From: Stygiobacter electus
GTDB lineage: Bacteria; Bacteroidota; Ignavibacteria; Ignavibacteriales; Melioribacteraceae
Length of the DNA: 64,000 nucleotides
Assembly (NCBI GenBank): GCA_029210465.1
Contig: JARGDL010000014.1
Span: 1-64,000 of the forward strand
Direction: 5' to 3'
Every line of letters begins with the position of its first letter. Positions within the stretch are counted from its first letter, which is position 1. Of this stretch, positions 55,931-64,000 are shown piece by piece. A program made the translations under genes and the position numbers. Below the pieces are notes generated by a model. It worked only from the letters and a program-made list of their open reading frames with translations, had not been told where the DNA came from and searched no databases.

Positions 55931-56383
55931 TTACTTATATTTTCTTAATTGTTCTCTTTGCATATCTCTTTTAGCAATATCTTCTCGTTTATCGTATTTC
56001 TTTTTGCCAGAGGCAACTGCTAATTCAACTTTAACTTTCCCGTTTTTGAAATACATTCTTAATGGTATTAAAGTATAACCTTTTTCAGATACTGCTTTAG
56101 TTAGCTTTCTTATTTCACTTTTATTTAAGAGCAATTTTCTTTCTCTTAATGGATTATGATTATTATAACTTCCTTGTTCGTAAACATTTATATTAGAATT
56201 AACCAACCAAACCTCACCATTTTTTACGATAGCGTAACTATCAACTAAAGAAACTTTGTTCTGTCTTAATGATTTTACTTCAGTCCCTACAAGCACAATT
56301 CCAGCTTCAAAAGTCTGATGAATAAAATATTCATGCTGTGCTTTTCTGTTAGTTACAATGTTTTTTTCAGTGTTTTCTATCAT
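55931..56383 (-). CDS. smpB: SsrA-binding protein
   Basis: Binds tmRNA in the rescue of stalled ribosomes. The 150-residue protein shows [17 protein letters not shown] near residue 12, [11 protein letters not shown] near 34, and a C-terminal basic tail with [12 protein letters not shown] near 132. It is the first gene of smpB-tyrS-pdaD on the minus strand. The tmRNA gene itself is not seen in the window. The 242-nt gap to the next plus-strand gene shows only AT-rich DNA. Confidence 0.95.
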   Translation of the reverse strand: MIENTEKNIVTNRKAQHEYFIHQTFEAGIVLVGTEVKSLRQNKVSLVDSYAIVKNGEVWLVNSNINVYEQGSYNNHNPLRERKLLLNKSEIRKLTKAVSEKGYTLIPLRMYFKNGKVKVELAVASGKKKYDKREDIAKRDMQREQLRKYK

Positions 56384-56625
56384 AATTCAAAAAATGATTG
56401 CAAAAATTATCTTTTTAGTTAAAGTAATGCAAGTTAAGAGAGGAAAAAACTATTTAAAAGAAATAAAACATCAAGTAATTCATTTTGAAGTGTAATAATT
56501 CCTTGATAAAGATACAATTAAAAGTTTTAATGTAACATTATTTATAAAATATTTATTTTAATCCGAAAGTATTTTGAAATTTATTCAAGGGAAAAATATA
56601 TAATAATAATTCGAGGGTTGATACA

Positions 56626-57204
56626 ATGAAATCTTTAATTAAAAATTTTTCACTTCCTCTTTTAATAAGTTTTGCTGTTATTATTTTTATAAATTATAAA
56701 CAACAAAATGTTATGCAAAATAAATTACCAACAATTGTTAAAGACACCATTTGGTTAACGAAAGATTCTTTAATGAATTGCAATTTATATGATTATGAAT
56801 ATCATAAATGGATAAAACTCACAAATGGCAAGTATGAAATCTTAAATTTTGACCCAGAAAACTATTTGGTTATTGTTACTGATTTAAAAGATAATTTTAT
56901 ATATGTCGATCTCAATAAAGATGGAGTAAAAGATGCACTTGGTTTTACATATACAACTTATGGTGGTTCGGGCTACTTTGTAAATATGCAAGCTTTCTTA
57001 AACGAAAATGGTTCTGCAAAACATGTTGCAAGTGCTTTATTGGGTGATCGAATTTTAATTGATTCAGTTATAATTGTACAGGATAAGATTAATCTTTATT
57101 TAGTTGTTCAAGGACCCAATGATGGAATGTGTTGCCCATCTCAAAAAGTTAAATGGCAGTATATTTTTATTAATAACAGATTTTTAAAGATTAATAAAGA
57201 ATGA
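56626..57204 (+). CDS. Membrane-anchored protein of unknown function with a calcium-like loop
   Basis: A 192-residue protein with one N-terminal membrane segment or uncleaved signal (FSLPLLISFAVIIFINY). The body has DLNKDGVKDAL near residue 102, which resembles an EF-hand/dockerin calcium loop, followed by YTTYGGSGYF and a late GPNDGMCCPSQKV near 166. The loop-glycine-CCP arrangement recurs in exported bacterial proteins of unknown function. It stands alone, with GAGGG upstream of the ATG and 190 nt of AT-rich DNA downstream. Confidence 0.6.
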   Translation: MKSLIKNFSLPLLISFAVIIFINYKQQNVMQNKLPTIVKDTIWLTKDSLMNCNLYDYEYHKWIKLTNGKYEILNFDPENYLVIVTDLKDNFIYVDLNKDGVKDALGFTYTTYGGSGYFVNMQAFLNENGSAKHVASALLGDRILIDSVIIVQDKINLYLVVQGPNDGMCCPSQKVKWQYIFINNRFLKINKE

Positions 57205-57394
57205 ACATTTGATATTAGATATAACATTTCATTAAAAATTGATGATGAAGTATTTCATAAAATAATTTTCTCTTCCAATTTATTTTATAAAAACACTCTA
57301 AAAATTAGATGTAAAATATATTTGAAAACTTTAAGAAAATTTTCGTTAAATGATTTCTTTGTTTTATTTTGCAAAGAAAATTTGAAAATTAATA

Positions 57395-58135
57395 ATGGCT
57401 GAAAAACATTTCTTTGAACAAATTGAATACACAAATAAATATCTGATACCATATTTTGAAAATCATATAAAAAATTTTACCAAATTAAAAATTCTTGAAG
57501 TTGGTTGTGCTGAAGCTGGTTTGTTAGATGTATTTTACAAAAGGGGAATTGAAATCCAAGGTTTAGAAATAAGTCAAGAACGTGTTGATATTGCGATGAA
57601 AAAAAATCCTAACTTAAAAATTGTAGTTGGTGATATTACAGATGAATCAATCTTGCAAAAACTTGAAAAATATGATTTCATAATTATGCGTGAAGTTATT
57701 GAGCATATTCATAAGAAAGAATCAGCATTTAGAAATCTTAAAAGTCTATTGAATGAAAATGGATTGCTTTTTATTTCCTTTCCGCCAAAATATTCACCAT
57801 TTGCTGGCCATCAACAAATTGCTAAAAGCTTCTTAAAAATGATTCCATATTTGCATTTATTGCCAGTTAATTTATTGAAAGTGTTTGCTCACAAATTAGG
57901 TGAAAAAACAGATTACGTTGATGAAATAAAACTTCATTACTCAACCGGAATGGCAATTTCAAAATTTGAAAAACTTTGTAATCAATTTTCATTTGAACCA
58001 GTTGTAAAGGATTTATTTTTATTTCGTCCCATTTATGCTTTTCGTTTTGGGTTGCCTACAATTAAAATTCCAAATATTCCAATAATTCGAGAAGTTGTAA
58101 CCTTTGGTTATGAAACATTATTAATTAGCAAATAA
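57395..58135 (+). CDS. Class I SAM-dependent methyltransferase
   Basis: A 246-residue methyltransferase. The SAM-binding motif I is KILEVGCAEAGLLDVF near residue 31, then LEISQERVDIA (motif II) near 56, and REVIEHIHKKESAFRNL near 99, as in UbiG/TylF-like small-molecule enzymes. The C-terminal third is longer and basic; substrate unknown. It is followed after 17 nt by the MFS transporter and may be cotranscribed with it. Confidence 0.82.
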   Translation: MAEKHFFEQIEYTNKYLIPYFENHIKNFTKLKILEVGCAEAGLLDVFYKRGIEIQGLEISQERVDIAMKKNPNLKIVVGDITDESILQKLEKYDFIIMREVIEHIHKKESAFRNLKSLLNENGLLFISFPPKYSPFAGHQQIAKSFLKMIPYLHLLPVNLLKVFAHKLGEKTDYVDEIKLHYSTGMAISKFEKLCNQFSFEPVVKDLFLFRPIYAFRFGLPTIKIPNIPIIREVVTFGYETLLISK

Positions 58136-58152
58136 ATTATTCGGAGGATTTA

Positions 58153-59586
58153 ATGTTAGAAATTCAAAAAAAATTGACAAACACATTTTATGCAATTCTT
58201 GCTTTACCTGCTACTGCCATGGGATTTGCACTTTCAATTCAAATTTCTGCATTAAGTTGGATTTTAAGCACAAAATATCATCTCGATATTCATGAAGTTG
58301 GATTGGTTTGGGCGGCTGGGCCAATTGCTGGTATTCTTGGACAAGTTATAATTGGAATAATTAGTGATAACGTTTGGTTCCTAAATGGTAGAAGAAGACC
58401 TTTCATTTTAATTGGAGGAATTTTAGCGGCATTAATGTTATTAGCACTTCCTAATATAGACGTTATATCTTCTTCATTGGGAATTGATGGAATTTTAGGT
58501 ATTGCTATTGCTGTTGCATTAACTCTTGATTTAGCAATTAATATTAGTTTTAATCCAACAAGATCTATCATTGCCGATGTCACACCAGAAGGTGTTGAAA
58601 GAACAAAAGGTTATACGTGGATGCAAACAATTTCAGGTACATTTGGAGTTTTGGCTTATGTTATAGGGGCTGTGTGGAATAATTATGCGTTAATTTACTT
58701 TGGTGTATTTCTTGTTTTGGGACTTTCAATCTTTCCAACTTTATTTATTGAAGAGCCAAAAGAATTATCCAAGAAAGAAAAAAACAAAACTGAAACAAAA
58801 ACTTCATTCACTGCAATTTTAAGTTACATAGAACCACTTTGGGGATTTTTAATTTATTCTATTTATGCTATTGCAGCAAAATTATTTAACATTCATTTCG
58901 AAAATTATTATGCTGAAATTATTTGTTTTATCATAACAATAGTTTTTATTCTTAAAGTTATTTTACAAAAAAGCGAAAAAGGAAATGAAGGAATATCAAG
59001 TTTCAAAAAAGTATTAGCTGCACATTCTTTTACATGGATTGGAATACAAACAATGTTTGTGTACATGTTTGCATATGTACAATTCAAAGTTTATGGTTAT
59101 GATGGTTCATCAAAAATTCCAGAAAACATTTCAATAGAAATGGGAAAAGTTGTAACAATTTCATTTTTAATTTTTAATGCTGTTGCCGCAGTGTTACCAG
59201 TTTTAGTTTTAGAACCACTTGCAAGAAAAATCGGAAAAACGAAAACACATTTTTTAAGTATAACTTCAATGGCTGTTTCATACGCTTTAATGCTTTTGTT
59301 CGGGCTTAGTCCTTTTGTTATTTATGTAATTATGGCTTTGCTTGGAATTGGTTGGGCATCAACAATAAGTTTACCATTTGCAATTATGTCACAACAAATT
59401 GATCAATCTCGAATGGGATTATTCATGGGCTTGTTTAATTTATCTGTCGTGTTACCACAATTAGTAGCAAGTTTTGGAATTGGACAAGCAATAAATTCAG
59501 CTTCAGATAAAAGTTTGATATTTATTATAAGCACAATATCTTTATCAATTTCTGCACTTTTTTGGATGATGGTTAAAAAAGATTAA
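58153..59586 (+). CDS. MFS transporter, SLC45/GPH sugar-carrier-like
   Basis: A 477-residue, 12-helix transporter. The diagnostic loop between helices 2 and 3 is FLNGRRRPFILIGG near residue 77, characteristic of sucrose/maltose-type MFS carriers (SLC45-like). The N-terminus has SIQISALSWIL near 27, and the second half repeats the pattern more weakly at VLEPLARKIGKTKTH near 353. A sugar or glycoside is the probable substrate. CGGAGG lies 7 nt before the ATG. Confidence 0.82.
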   Translation: MLEIQKKLTNTFYAILALPATAMGFALSIQISALSWILSTKYHLDIHEVGLVWAAGPIAGILGQVIIGIISDNVWFLNGRRRPFILIGGILAALMLLALPNIDVISSSLGIDGILGIAIAVALTLDLAINISFNPTRSIIADVTPEGVERTKGYTWMQTISGTFGVLAYVIGAVWNNYALIYFGVFLVLGLSIFPTLFIEEPKELSKKEKNKTETKTSFTAILSYIEPLWGFLIYSIYAIAAKLFNIHFENYYAEIICFIITIVFILKVILQKSEKGNEGISSFKKVLAAHSFTWIGIQTMFVYMFAYVQFKVYGYDGSSKIPENISIEMGKVVTISFLIFNAVAAVLPVLVLEPLARKIGKTKTHFLSITSMAVSYALMLLFGLSPFVIYVIMALLGIGWASTISLPFAIMSQQIDQSRMGLFMGLFNLSVVLPQLVASFGIGQAINSASDKSLIFIISTISLSISALFWMMVKKD

Positions 59587-59653
59587 TTATTGATTTTTAT
59601 AATAACTTGTATAAAAATAATTCTCATACAATTAATACGATAATTTTTTTACC

Positions 59654-59683
59654 ATTAGTGAAAATTGGTGTTAATTCGTGGTT
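59654..59683 (+). repeat. Three ATTnGTG words at 10-bp period
   Basis: ATTAGTG (59654), ATTGGTG (59664) and ATTCGTG (59674) are spaced exactly 10 bp apart. The design echoes the ATCTGTG/CACAGAT arrays around the GxxExxY gene, though the word differs and there is no inverted half. Confidence 0.45.
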
Positions 59684-59840
59684 GCAAAATATTTTTGACT
59701 AATTTGGAAAATAAGTTTAAGTTGTAATTAGAAACTAAAGGAAATATTACTTGCAAAGAGGGCAGAAAAATATTTCATACAATTCAGTAAATCTTCAAAA
59801 AGAAAATAAACAATTAAATGAATTTTTCCGTTGTTATCGG

Positions 59841-59862
59841 ATATCATTCCAAAGAATGATAT
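59841..59862. promoter_or_regulatory. Perfect 9-bp inverted repeat, possible operator or RNA hairpin
   Basis: ATATCATTC (59841-59849) and GAATGATAT (59854-59862) around CAAA. There is no T-run after it, so termination is unlikely. It lies about 95 nt upstream of the beta-barrel gene and could be a regulator site. Confidence 0.4.
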
Positions 59863-59904
59863 TTGATGGCGGGTTAAATAATAGTTAAGCATTAGAGGAG
59901 AAGA

Positions 59905-59943
59905 ATGAAGAAAAATTTACCTTTATTTATTCACTCACAATAA
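59905..59943 (+). CDS. 12-residue ORF with a ribosome site: leader peptide or gene remnant
   Basis: GAGGAG (59895-59900) lies 4 nt before an ATG that opens MKKNLPLFIHSQ and then a stop. The MKK-hydrophobic start looks like the front of a signal peptide. The next gene starts 12 nt after its stop. It may be a translated leader coupled to that gene, or a decayed exported-protein start. Confidence 0.3.
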   Translation: MKKNLPLFIHSQ

Positions 59944-59955
59944 AAGGGTAACATT

Positions 59956-60612
59956 ATGTTAAAGTCATTTTTCTTATTGTCAATATCAGTTATGATTTTA
60001 TTCCAGAGCAGTATTTTTGCTCAAGATTCAAATTCTATCCAGATAAATGCGGGCTTTTTTATGCCGATGAATTCATCGAAAGGGCTTACTGGCATAATTC
60101 AATACAACTATCCTTTAAACTCAACCATAAACTTGTATCTTTATACTGGTTATTCTACATGGGATCAATATAAGGTTACATTCATCGAAGATTATTCATT
60201 AATACAAAAGAAAACGATATTTCAATCATACTCTGCTGATGATCATAAGCTAATTCCTTTTTACTTTGGAAGTAAAATAAATTTACATACAAATAAACTA
60301 TTTACATCATATTTATCATGTGAAGTCGGATATTCATATTTAAGCTATAATTCATATGAAAACTGGAAATCAATTAATCCAGAAACTGGCGAAGTACAAG
60401 GTTATTACGCTGATGCTTCGACAAGAAAGAAAATAAATGAAAATTTATTTGGTATTGGAATAGGATTTGGCTTAGTGCGTCAACTTTCTGATAATCTTAG
60501 CTTGGTTTTGTCATATAAATTAAATAGCAATATAAATTCTAACTATGGGAGTTTGTTTAGCACCAGTGAAACATATTCACAGTTTTTATTTGGATTTGGT
60601 TTTAAGATTTAA
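59956..60612 (+). CDS. Small outer-membrane beta-barrel-like protein
   Basis: A 218-residue protein with a signal peptide (LKSFFLLSISVMILFQSSIFAQ). The rest alternates short aromatic-rich strands (YPLNSTINLYLYTGYSTW near 49, YLSCEVGYSYLSYNSYENW near 118, NLSLVLSYKLNSN near 180, FLFGFGFKI at the end), the pattern of an 8-10-strand outer-membrane barrel. No named family is recognised. AAAGGG lies 6 nt before the ATG. Confidence 0.65.
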   Translation: MLKSFFLLSISVMILFQSSIFAQDSNSIQINAGFFMPMNSSKGLTGIIQYNYPLNSTINLYLYTGYSTWDQYKVTFIEDYSLIQKKTIFQSYSADDHKLIPFYFGSKINLHTNKLFTSYLSCEVGYSYLSYNSYENWKSINPETGEVQGYYADASTRKKINENLFGIGIGFGLVRQLSDNLSLVLSYKLNSNINSNYGSLFSTSETYSQFLFGFGFKI

Positions 60613-60947
60613 TGACTAACCCATTCTTCATGCAATTATGTGAAATGTCAAGTAGCTGATAAATATGTTATTAATAATTTTAGCTTACTAAAAGAATTAA
60701 TGATGTTACCCAAACAAGTTTGGGCAACCTATTTTAGTTTATGTATTATAATTTTTGACAATACGTTTTATTATGTTTCCCTTGTTATGAATTATCGATA
60801 ATATTATAGAAAAGAAAAACTCACAATCTTTTACAGGTCAACATTATAATAAATAAATTGTAGAAGTATAATTCAAAATAGAAAAACATATAACACTGTT
60901 TCATTTATTTGTTCAATATAATTATAAACATATTTCGGAGGAGTAAT
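60613..60947. other. 335-nt intergenic region with one hairpin
   Basis: AT-rich DNA without a convincing gene. CCCAAAC (60709-60715) and GTTTGGG (60718-60724) form a short perfect stem, extended to 11 positions with one mismatch, followed by CTATTTTAGTTT; it may end the preceding transcript. Nothing else is seen before the ribosome site at about 60936-60943. Confidence 0.5.
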
Positions 60948-61595
60948 ATGAAAACATCTTTTGTAGCATTAATGAGTTTAATTATTTGTTCAATAATTTA
61001 TCCACAAGCTTCATTAAATTCTCAGTACGCATTATCATTTGGAATCGCAGATAATTTCAGGTTAGATAAATTTAACTTTGACATTGCTGCTAAAAAAATA
61101 CTTGATGAGAACCATCAATTAAGATTATTTCTCTCGCCAAGTATTACTTCAAATAATCAAGAAGATAAAAATAATGGTAGTAATTATTCTCAAAAAAATG
61201 AATTGTTAGATTATTCCTTAGGTGTTGGTGCTGATTATTTGTGGATATTAATAAAAAATGATGAAATAAATATGTTTGGTGGAACTGGTTTAATCTTTTC
61301 TTTTGGAAGATATAACAAAAAAATCTCAACTGTTTTTAATAATGGTACATATATTAACAGTGAGATAAGTGATCCTTCTACAAGCATAGGGATTCGTGGG
61401 ACATTAGGTGTTGAATGGAAAGTTACAAATAAAATAGGTATCTATAGTGAGTATTTATTCACAGGGTTATATAGTTGGAGCAAAACAGAAAATAAAAATT
61501 CAATAAATGGTGCTGATAAACCAATAGAAATATTAACATCTTCAGCCGTTGGATTAACTTCGGGAGTTCTTTTTGGTGTTAGTATTTATTTCTAA
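60948..61595 (+). CDS. Small outer-membrane beta-barrel-like protein
   Basis: A 215-residue exported protein. The ATG at 60948 is chosen because GGAGGAG lies just upstream and a signal peptide follows (KTSFVALMSLIICSIIYPQA); the frame is open 13 codons further up. The mature part has alternating strands (QYALSFGIADNFRL, EWKVTNKIGIYSEYLFTGLY) and ends LFGVSIYF with a C-terminal phenylalanine, the usual signal for Bam-dependent insertion. It is the same general type as the preceding gene but not evidently a close paralogue. Role unknown. Confidence 0.65.
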   Translation: MKTSFVALMSLIICSIIYPQASLNSQYALSFGIADNFRLDKFNFDIAAKKILDENHQLRLFLSPSITSNNQEDKNNGSNYSQKNELLDYSLGVGADYLWILIKNDEINMFGGTGLIFSFGRYNKKISTVFNNGTYINSEISDPSTSIGIRGTLGVEWKVTNKIGIYSEYLFTGLYSWSKTENKNSINGADKPIEILTSSAVGLTSGVLFGVSIYF

Positions 61596-61710
61596 AAAAA
61601 TAAAATTCTAAAAATGTACAAAGTTGATTTCTTATTTGTCTTCATCTTTGCGAAATTTAATGTTATTGGTTGAGGTCTGTAGTTATAAGTTCTTTAATAG
61701 CTTATTCAAC

Positions 61711-61768
61711 AAACAAACCGTGTTAGAATGTAACATAGCATGGTTTGTTTAATGTTTTATATTTTTTA
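61711..61768. terminator. Hairpin terminator between convergent genes
   Basis: AACAAACCGTG (61712-61722) pairs with CATGGTTTGTT (61739-61749), 11 bp with one G-T pair and a 16-nt loop, followed by a T-rich stretch. It lies in the 266-nt gap between the beta-barrel gene and the minus-strand transporter; nothing else is recognisable there. Confidence 0.6.
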
Positions 61769-61861
61769 TTATATCGATTATCTTAGCTTTTCACGATAGT
61801 TTAAAACGGCTGCTGGTTAAATAATATCAAAGTGATTTTAATTTTTAACATATTTTATTCT

Positions 61862-63133
61862 TCAATCAATTTTAGTTAAAAACTTATTATATAAATACAT
61901 AAAAAGAGTAGCTAATAATCCTATTGCAATCATTGAATACCAAACTAATTCTGGTTTATTAACTTCTTTAGCAGTTTGATAAATCCACCCGCCAAATGGA
62001 TCCCCAGTGAAACGTGCAATTGCAATTGGTAAAAAGGCATATCCTTGATATAAACCTTGTTGACCCTGAGGAGCAATTTCAGAAATATACTCATAATACC
62101 TCGGAGCTTGAATCATCTCTCCAATTGCAAATGCAATTATCCCAGCAATTATCGTTGGTATTGATGGATAAATTCCGATAATAATCCAAATAAGACTTGA
62201 AACGGCAAAACCAGTTAATATTGCTTTAGGTGGTCTTAAATTTTTAGTTAATCTATTAAGTGGTATTTGAAATAAAATAATTGCTCCAGCGCCAGCCCAT
62301 GATTGGATTATTTCATACGGTGCATTTTTATCAATGAAATCTGTAATATAATATGGAACTATTATAAACTCTTGCCAAAAGATTATCCAATAAAGTGAAT
62401 AAATTAAAAGGAAAATCATAAATTTGAAATTTTTTAGTACAGCAAACAAGTTGGTAAAAATTGTTAAAAAGGAATTATTATTTCTTGAGGTTTCTGTCTG
62501 TATTTCTTTATAAAATAATAAATTAATAAGTAACATTAAAAAACAACTAAGGGAAGAAACTACATAAACAAATTGATTTCCATAACTATCTCGAACAAAA
62601 TAAGCAATGGTAGGACCAATCATAGCACCGGCATTAACTAACCAATAATAAATTGCAAATCCTAAAGATTTAACTTCTTTTGTAGAACCAACTGCTACAG
62701 TTCCTAAAACTGATGGTTTAATAAAAGATCCACCGAAAGCAGTAAAAATTAAAAACAACATTAACAGAATATATTTATCAGTTGCTCCGTATAAATCAGC
62801 AAAAAGATTCATTCCAACAGAGCCAATTAAAAAATATCCTAATCCTAAAATTGAAAATGCTATACTAAAAGCATTTTTGAAGCCCCATTTATCGGCTAAT
62901 GAACCACCAACAATTGGTAATAAATAAATTAATCCACCAAAAATTCCGGATAATTGTCCAGCTTCAGATTCACTGAATCCAAGATTATTTCTTAAGTAAA
63001 TCATAAAAACAATTTGTTGACCGTAGTAAGCAAGTCTTTCAAAAAGCTCCATTCCATTTGCAACCCAAAATGAGCGATGGAAACCTTGTTTAATTTTTTG
63101 AGATTCTTCTTTAAAATTAATTTTAGAACTCAC
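61862..63133 (-). CDS. MFS transporter, POT/peptide-transporter-like
   Basis: A 423-residue protein with about 12 hydrophobic segments. The N-terminus SFWVANGMELFERLAYYGQQ near residue 20 carries the E-x-F-E-R/x-x-Y-Y pattern of proton-coupled oligopeptide transporters, and FGGSFIKPSVLGTVAVG near 132 resembles their helix 4 (GxGxxKPxV). It is shorter than typical POT proteins (about 480 residues or more), so peptides are likely but not certain cargo. It is divergent from yebC. Confidence 0.78.
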   Translation of the reverse strand: MSSKINFKEESQKIKQGFHRSFWVANGMELFERLAYYGQQIVFMIYLRNNLGFSESEAGQLSGIFGGLIYLLPIVGGSLADKWGFKNAFSIAFSILGLGYFLIGSVGMNLFADLYGATDKYILLMLFLIFTAFGGSFIKPSVLGTVAVGSTKEVKSLGFAIYYWLVNAGAMIGPTIAYFVRDSYGNQFVYVVSSLSCFLMLLINLLFYKEIQTETSRNNNSFLTIFTNLFAVLKNFKFMIFLLIYSLYWIIFWQEFIIVPYYITDFIDKNAPYEIIQSWAGAGAIILFQIPLNRLTKNLRPPKAILTGFAVSSLIWIIIGIYPSIPTIIAGIIAFAIGEMIQAPRYYEYISEIAPQGQQGLYQGYAFLPIAIARFTGDPFGGWIYQTAKEVNKPELVWYSMIAIGLLATLFMYLYNKFLTKID

Positions 63134-63181
63134 GCAAACTCCAATTTTTTACATTCGATAAACTAAAATAATTCATTTTAT

Positions 63182-63212
63182 TTTAGATATTCAAACGATA
63201 TTCATAAATTTG
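63182..63212 (+). promoter_or_regulatory. Candidate promoter for yebC
   Basis: TTTA (63182-63185, one base off TTTG), a 19-nt spacer, then TAAATTTG (63205-63212), an exact TAnnTTTG. It would leave a leader of about 23 nt before the ATG at 63242. Confidence 0.5.
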
Positions 63213-63241
63213 CAAATAAAATTATAACTAAAAGGGAAATA

Positions 63242-63952
63242 ATGGGAAGAATTTTTGAAACAAGAAAGCACAAAATGTTTGCACGATATGCAAAAATGTC
63301 TAAAGCATTTAATCGTGTAAGAAAAGATATTGAAATTGCAGTTAAAGCTGGCGGACCAGATCCAAAAACAAACTCCAAACTTCGCATCGCAATTCAAAAC
63401 GCTAAAAGTGTTAATATGCCAAAAGATAGAGTGGAAGCTGCTATCAAAAGAGCCACCTCAAAAGATACAACCGGCTATCAAGAGATTATTTATGAAGGTT
63501 ATGGTCCTCATGGAGTTGCAATTTTAGTTGAAACAGCTACAGATAATCCAACAAGAACTGTTGCTAATGTTCGTCATCATTTTAGAAAACATGAAGGTTC
63601 ATTAGGTAATGCTGGTTCAATTGCTTTTATGTTTGAAAAGAAAGGTTTAATTAAAATAAATAAAAATGCTGTTAATGATCTTGAAAATTTTGAATTAGAA
63701 ATGATTGACTTTGGTCTTGACGAACTTTCCTATGATGATGATTTTATTTATATCTATACTTCATTTCAAGATTTTGGAACAATGCAAAAAGCGCTTGAAG
63801 AAAAAAATATTGAAATTACCGCAACAGAAGTTCAATACATCCCTAATACTTATAAAGAATTAACCGAAGAACAGCAGAAAGAAGTTAACGAATTGCTTGA
63901 AGCTCTTGAAGATGATGATGATGTTCAGGCTGTGCATCATAATATGCAATGA
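63242..63952 (+). CDS. yebC: YebC/PmpR-TACO1 family regulator
   Basis: A 236-residue protein of the YebC/TACO1 family, known as a DNA-binding regulator in some bacteria and as a translation factor for proline-rich stretches in others. The family core is AFNRVRKDIEIAVKAGGPDP near residue 22, NMPKDRVEAAIKRA near 59, EGYGPHGVAILVE near 83, and NVRHHFRKHEGSLGNAGSIAFMF near 102. The very start (MGRIFETRKHKMFARYAKMSK) is a slight variant of the usual GHSKWANIKH. AAAGGG lies 5 nt before the ATG. Confidence 0.93.
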   Translation: MGRIFETRKHKMFARYAKMSKAFNRVRKDIEIAVKAGGPDPKTNSKLRIAIQNAKSVNMPKDRVEAAIKRATSKDTTGYQEIIYEGYGPHGVAILVETATDNPTRTVANVRHHFRKHEGSLGNAGSIAFMFEKKGLIKINKNAVNDLENFELEMIDFGLDELSYDDDFIYIYTSFQDFGTMQKALEEKNIEITATEVQYIPNTYKELTEEQQKEVNELLEALEDDDDVQAVHHNMQ

Positions 63953-63994
63953 TAATTGAGAATTGCTAATTGATAATTGCGAATTATTTCTACA
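63953..63994. repeat. Intergenic AATTG-type repeat, related to the rsmE insertion
   Basis: TAATTGAGAATTGCTAATTG and following AATTGATAATTGCGAATTA begin directly at the yebC stop. A 19-nt piece (63954-63972) is identical, on the opposite strand, to 43166-43184 within rsmE. The repeat may continue beyond the window. Confidence 0.75.
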
Positions 63995-64000
63995 GACATT

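Larger units (their letters stand above)
59587..59955. other. 369-nt intergenic region with hairpin, 10-bp-periodic repeat and a 12-codon ORF
   Basis: No full gene is present. From left to right it holds a weak AT-only 9-bp stem (59593-59618), three ATTnGTG words at an exact 10-bp period (59654-59680), a perfect 9-bp inverted repeat (59841-59862), and a small ORF with a ribosome site (59905-59943). These are described separately where supported. Confidence 0.7.

Noticed and set aside
59863..61835. Shared GGTTAAATAATA word near 59872 and 61815
   Set aside because: Only 12 AT-rich bases match; chance is a sufficient explanation in this composition.

Overview
This window is a gene-dense, AT-rich stretch of bacterial chromosome. 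About 62 protein genes, one tRNA and one TPP riboswitch can be supported. There is no rRNA, CRISPR array, prophage or classical insertion sequence. Several features point to the Bacteroidota/Chlorobiota side of bacteria, and the gene set best suits an Ignavibacteria-like lineage: a TonB-dependent receptor with a carboxypeptidase-like N-terminal domain, Omp85-type and other outer-membrane beta-barrels, lipoproteins, and promoters of the form TTTG-N(16-19)-TAnnTTTG (the clearest lies before tRNA-Phe at 10497-10527). Many genes nevertheless have good Shine-Dalgarno sequences. The taxonomic placement is an inference; no marker was searched.

Layout. 1-8.6 kb: a haem lipoprotein, glmS, then a carbamoyl-phosphate island (cPGS-like GTPase, carbamate kinase, NodU/CmcH-type carbamoyltransferase, SxtJ-like membrane protein, ornithine carbamoyltransferase). 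8.6-10.5 kb: a convergent APC permease. 10.5-22.1 kb: tRNA-Phe, a SET-domain protein, purC, DUF971, pgsA-pgpA-cinA-thpR-recA-recX, a glutaryl-CoA dehydrogenase-like enzyme, guaB, a glycosyltransferase and purD. 22.2-30.4 kb, minus strand: hinT, an NtrC-type regulator, an exported protein, an acyl-CoA carboxylase beta subunit, a GxxExxY protein between direct repeats, an acyl-CoA dehydrogenase, meaB, nadD and a PrsW-like protease. 30.5-37.9 kb: the fatty-acid operon (DUF177-rpmF-plsX-fabH-fabD-DUF3109-fabG-acpP-fabF-rnc). 38-43.3 kb: gcvP, a CoA-binding protein, an Omp85-like protein and rsmE. 43.3-46.5 kb, minus strand: nucleoside salvage (cdd-tdk-nupC-punA). 46.6-54.1 kb: a LysM-rich lytic transglycosylase, then a TPP-riboswitch-controlled thiamin uptake operon (TonB receptor, thiamin pyrophosphokinase, SSS symporter). 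54.1-56.4 kb, minus strand: pyruvoyl arginine decarboxylase, tyrS, smpB. 56.6-64 kb: a sparser region with a methyltransferase, two MFS transporters, two small beta-barrel-like proteins and yebC.

The most noteworthy non-gene structures are: (1) an intrinsic-terminator-like hairpin inside the recX coding sequence (16344-16374); (2) a 21-bp intergenic-type repeat inserted in frame into rsmE (43138-43200), related to a copy at the right end of the window; (3) a GxxExxY/PD-(D/E)XK gene bracketed by identical palindromic direct repeats (26273-26784); (4) the nested antiterminator/terminator of the TPP riboswitch (49412-49545); and (5) a 118-bp element with 14-bp perfect inverted termini between purD and hinT. 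No wholly new multi-gene system is evident. The carbamoyl-phosphate island and the GxxExxY repeat unit are the best candidates for undescribed biology.
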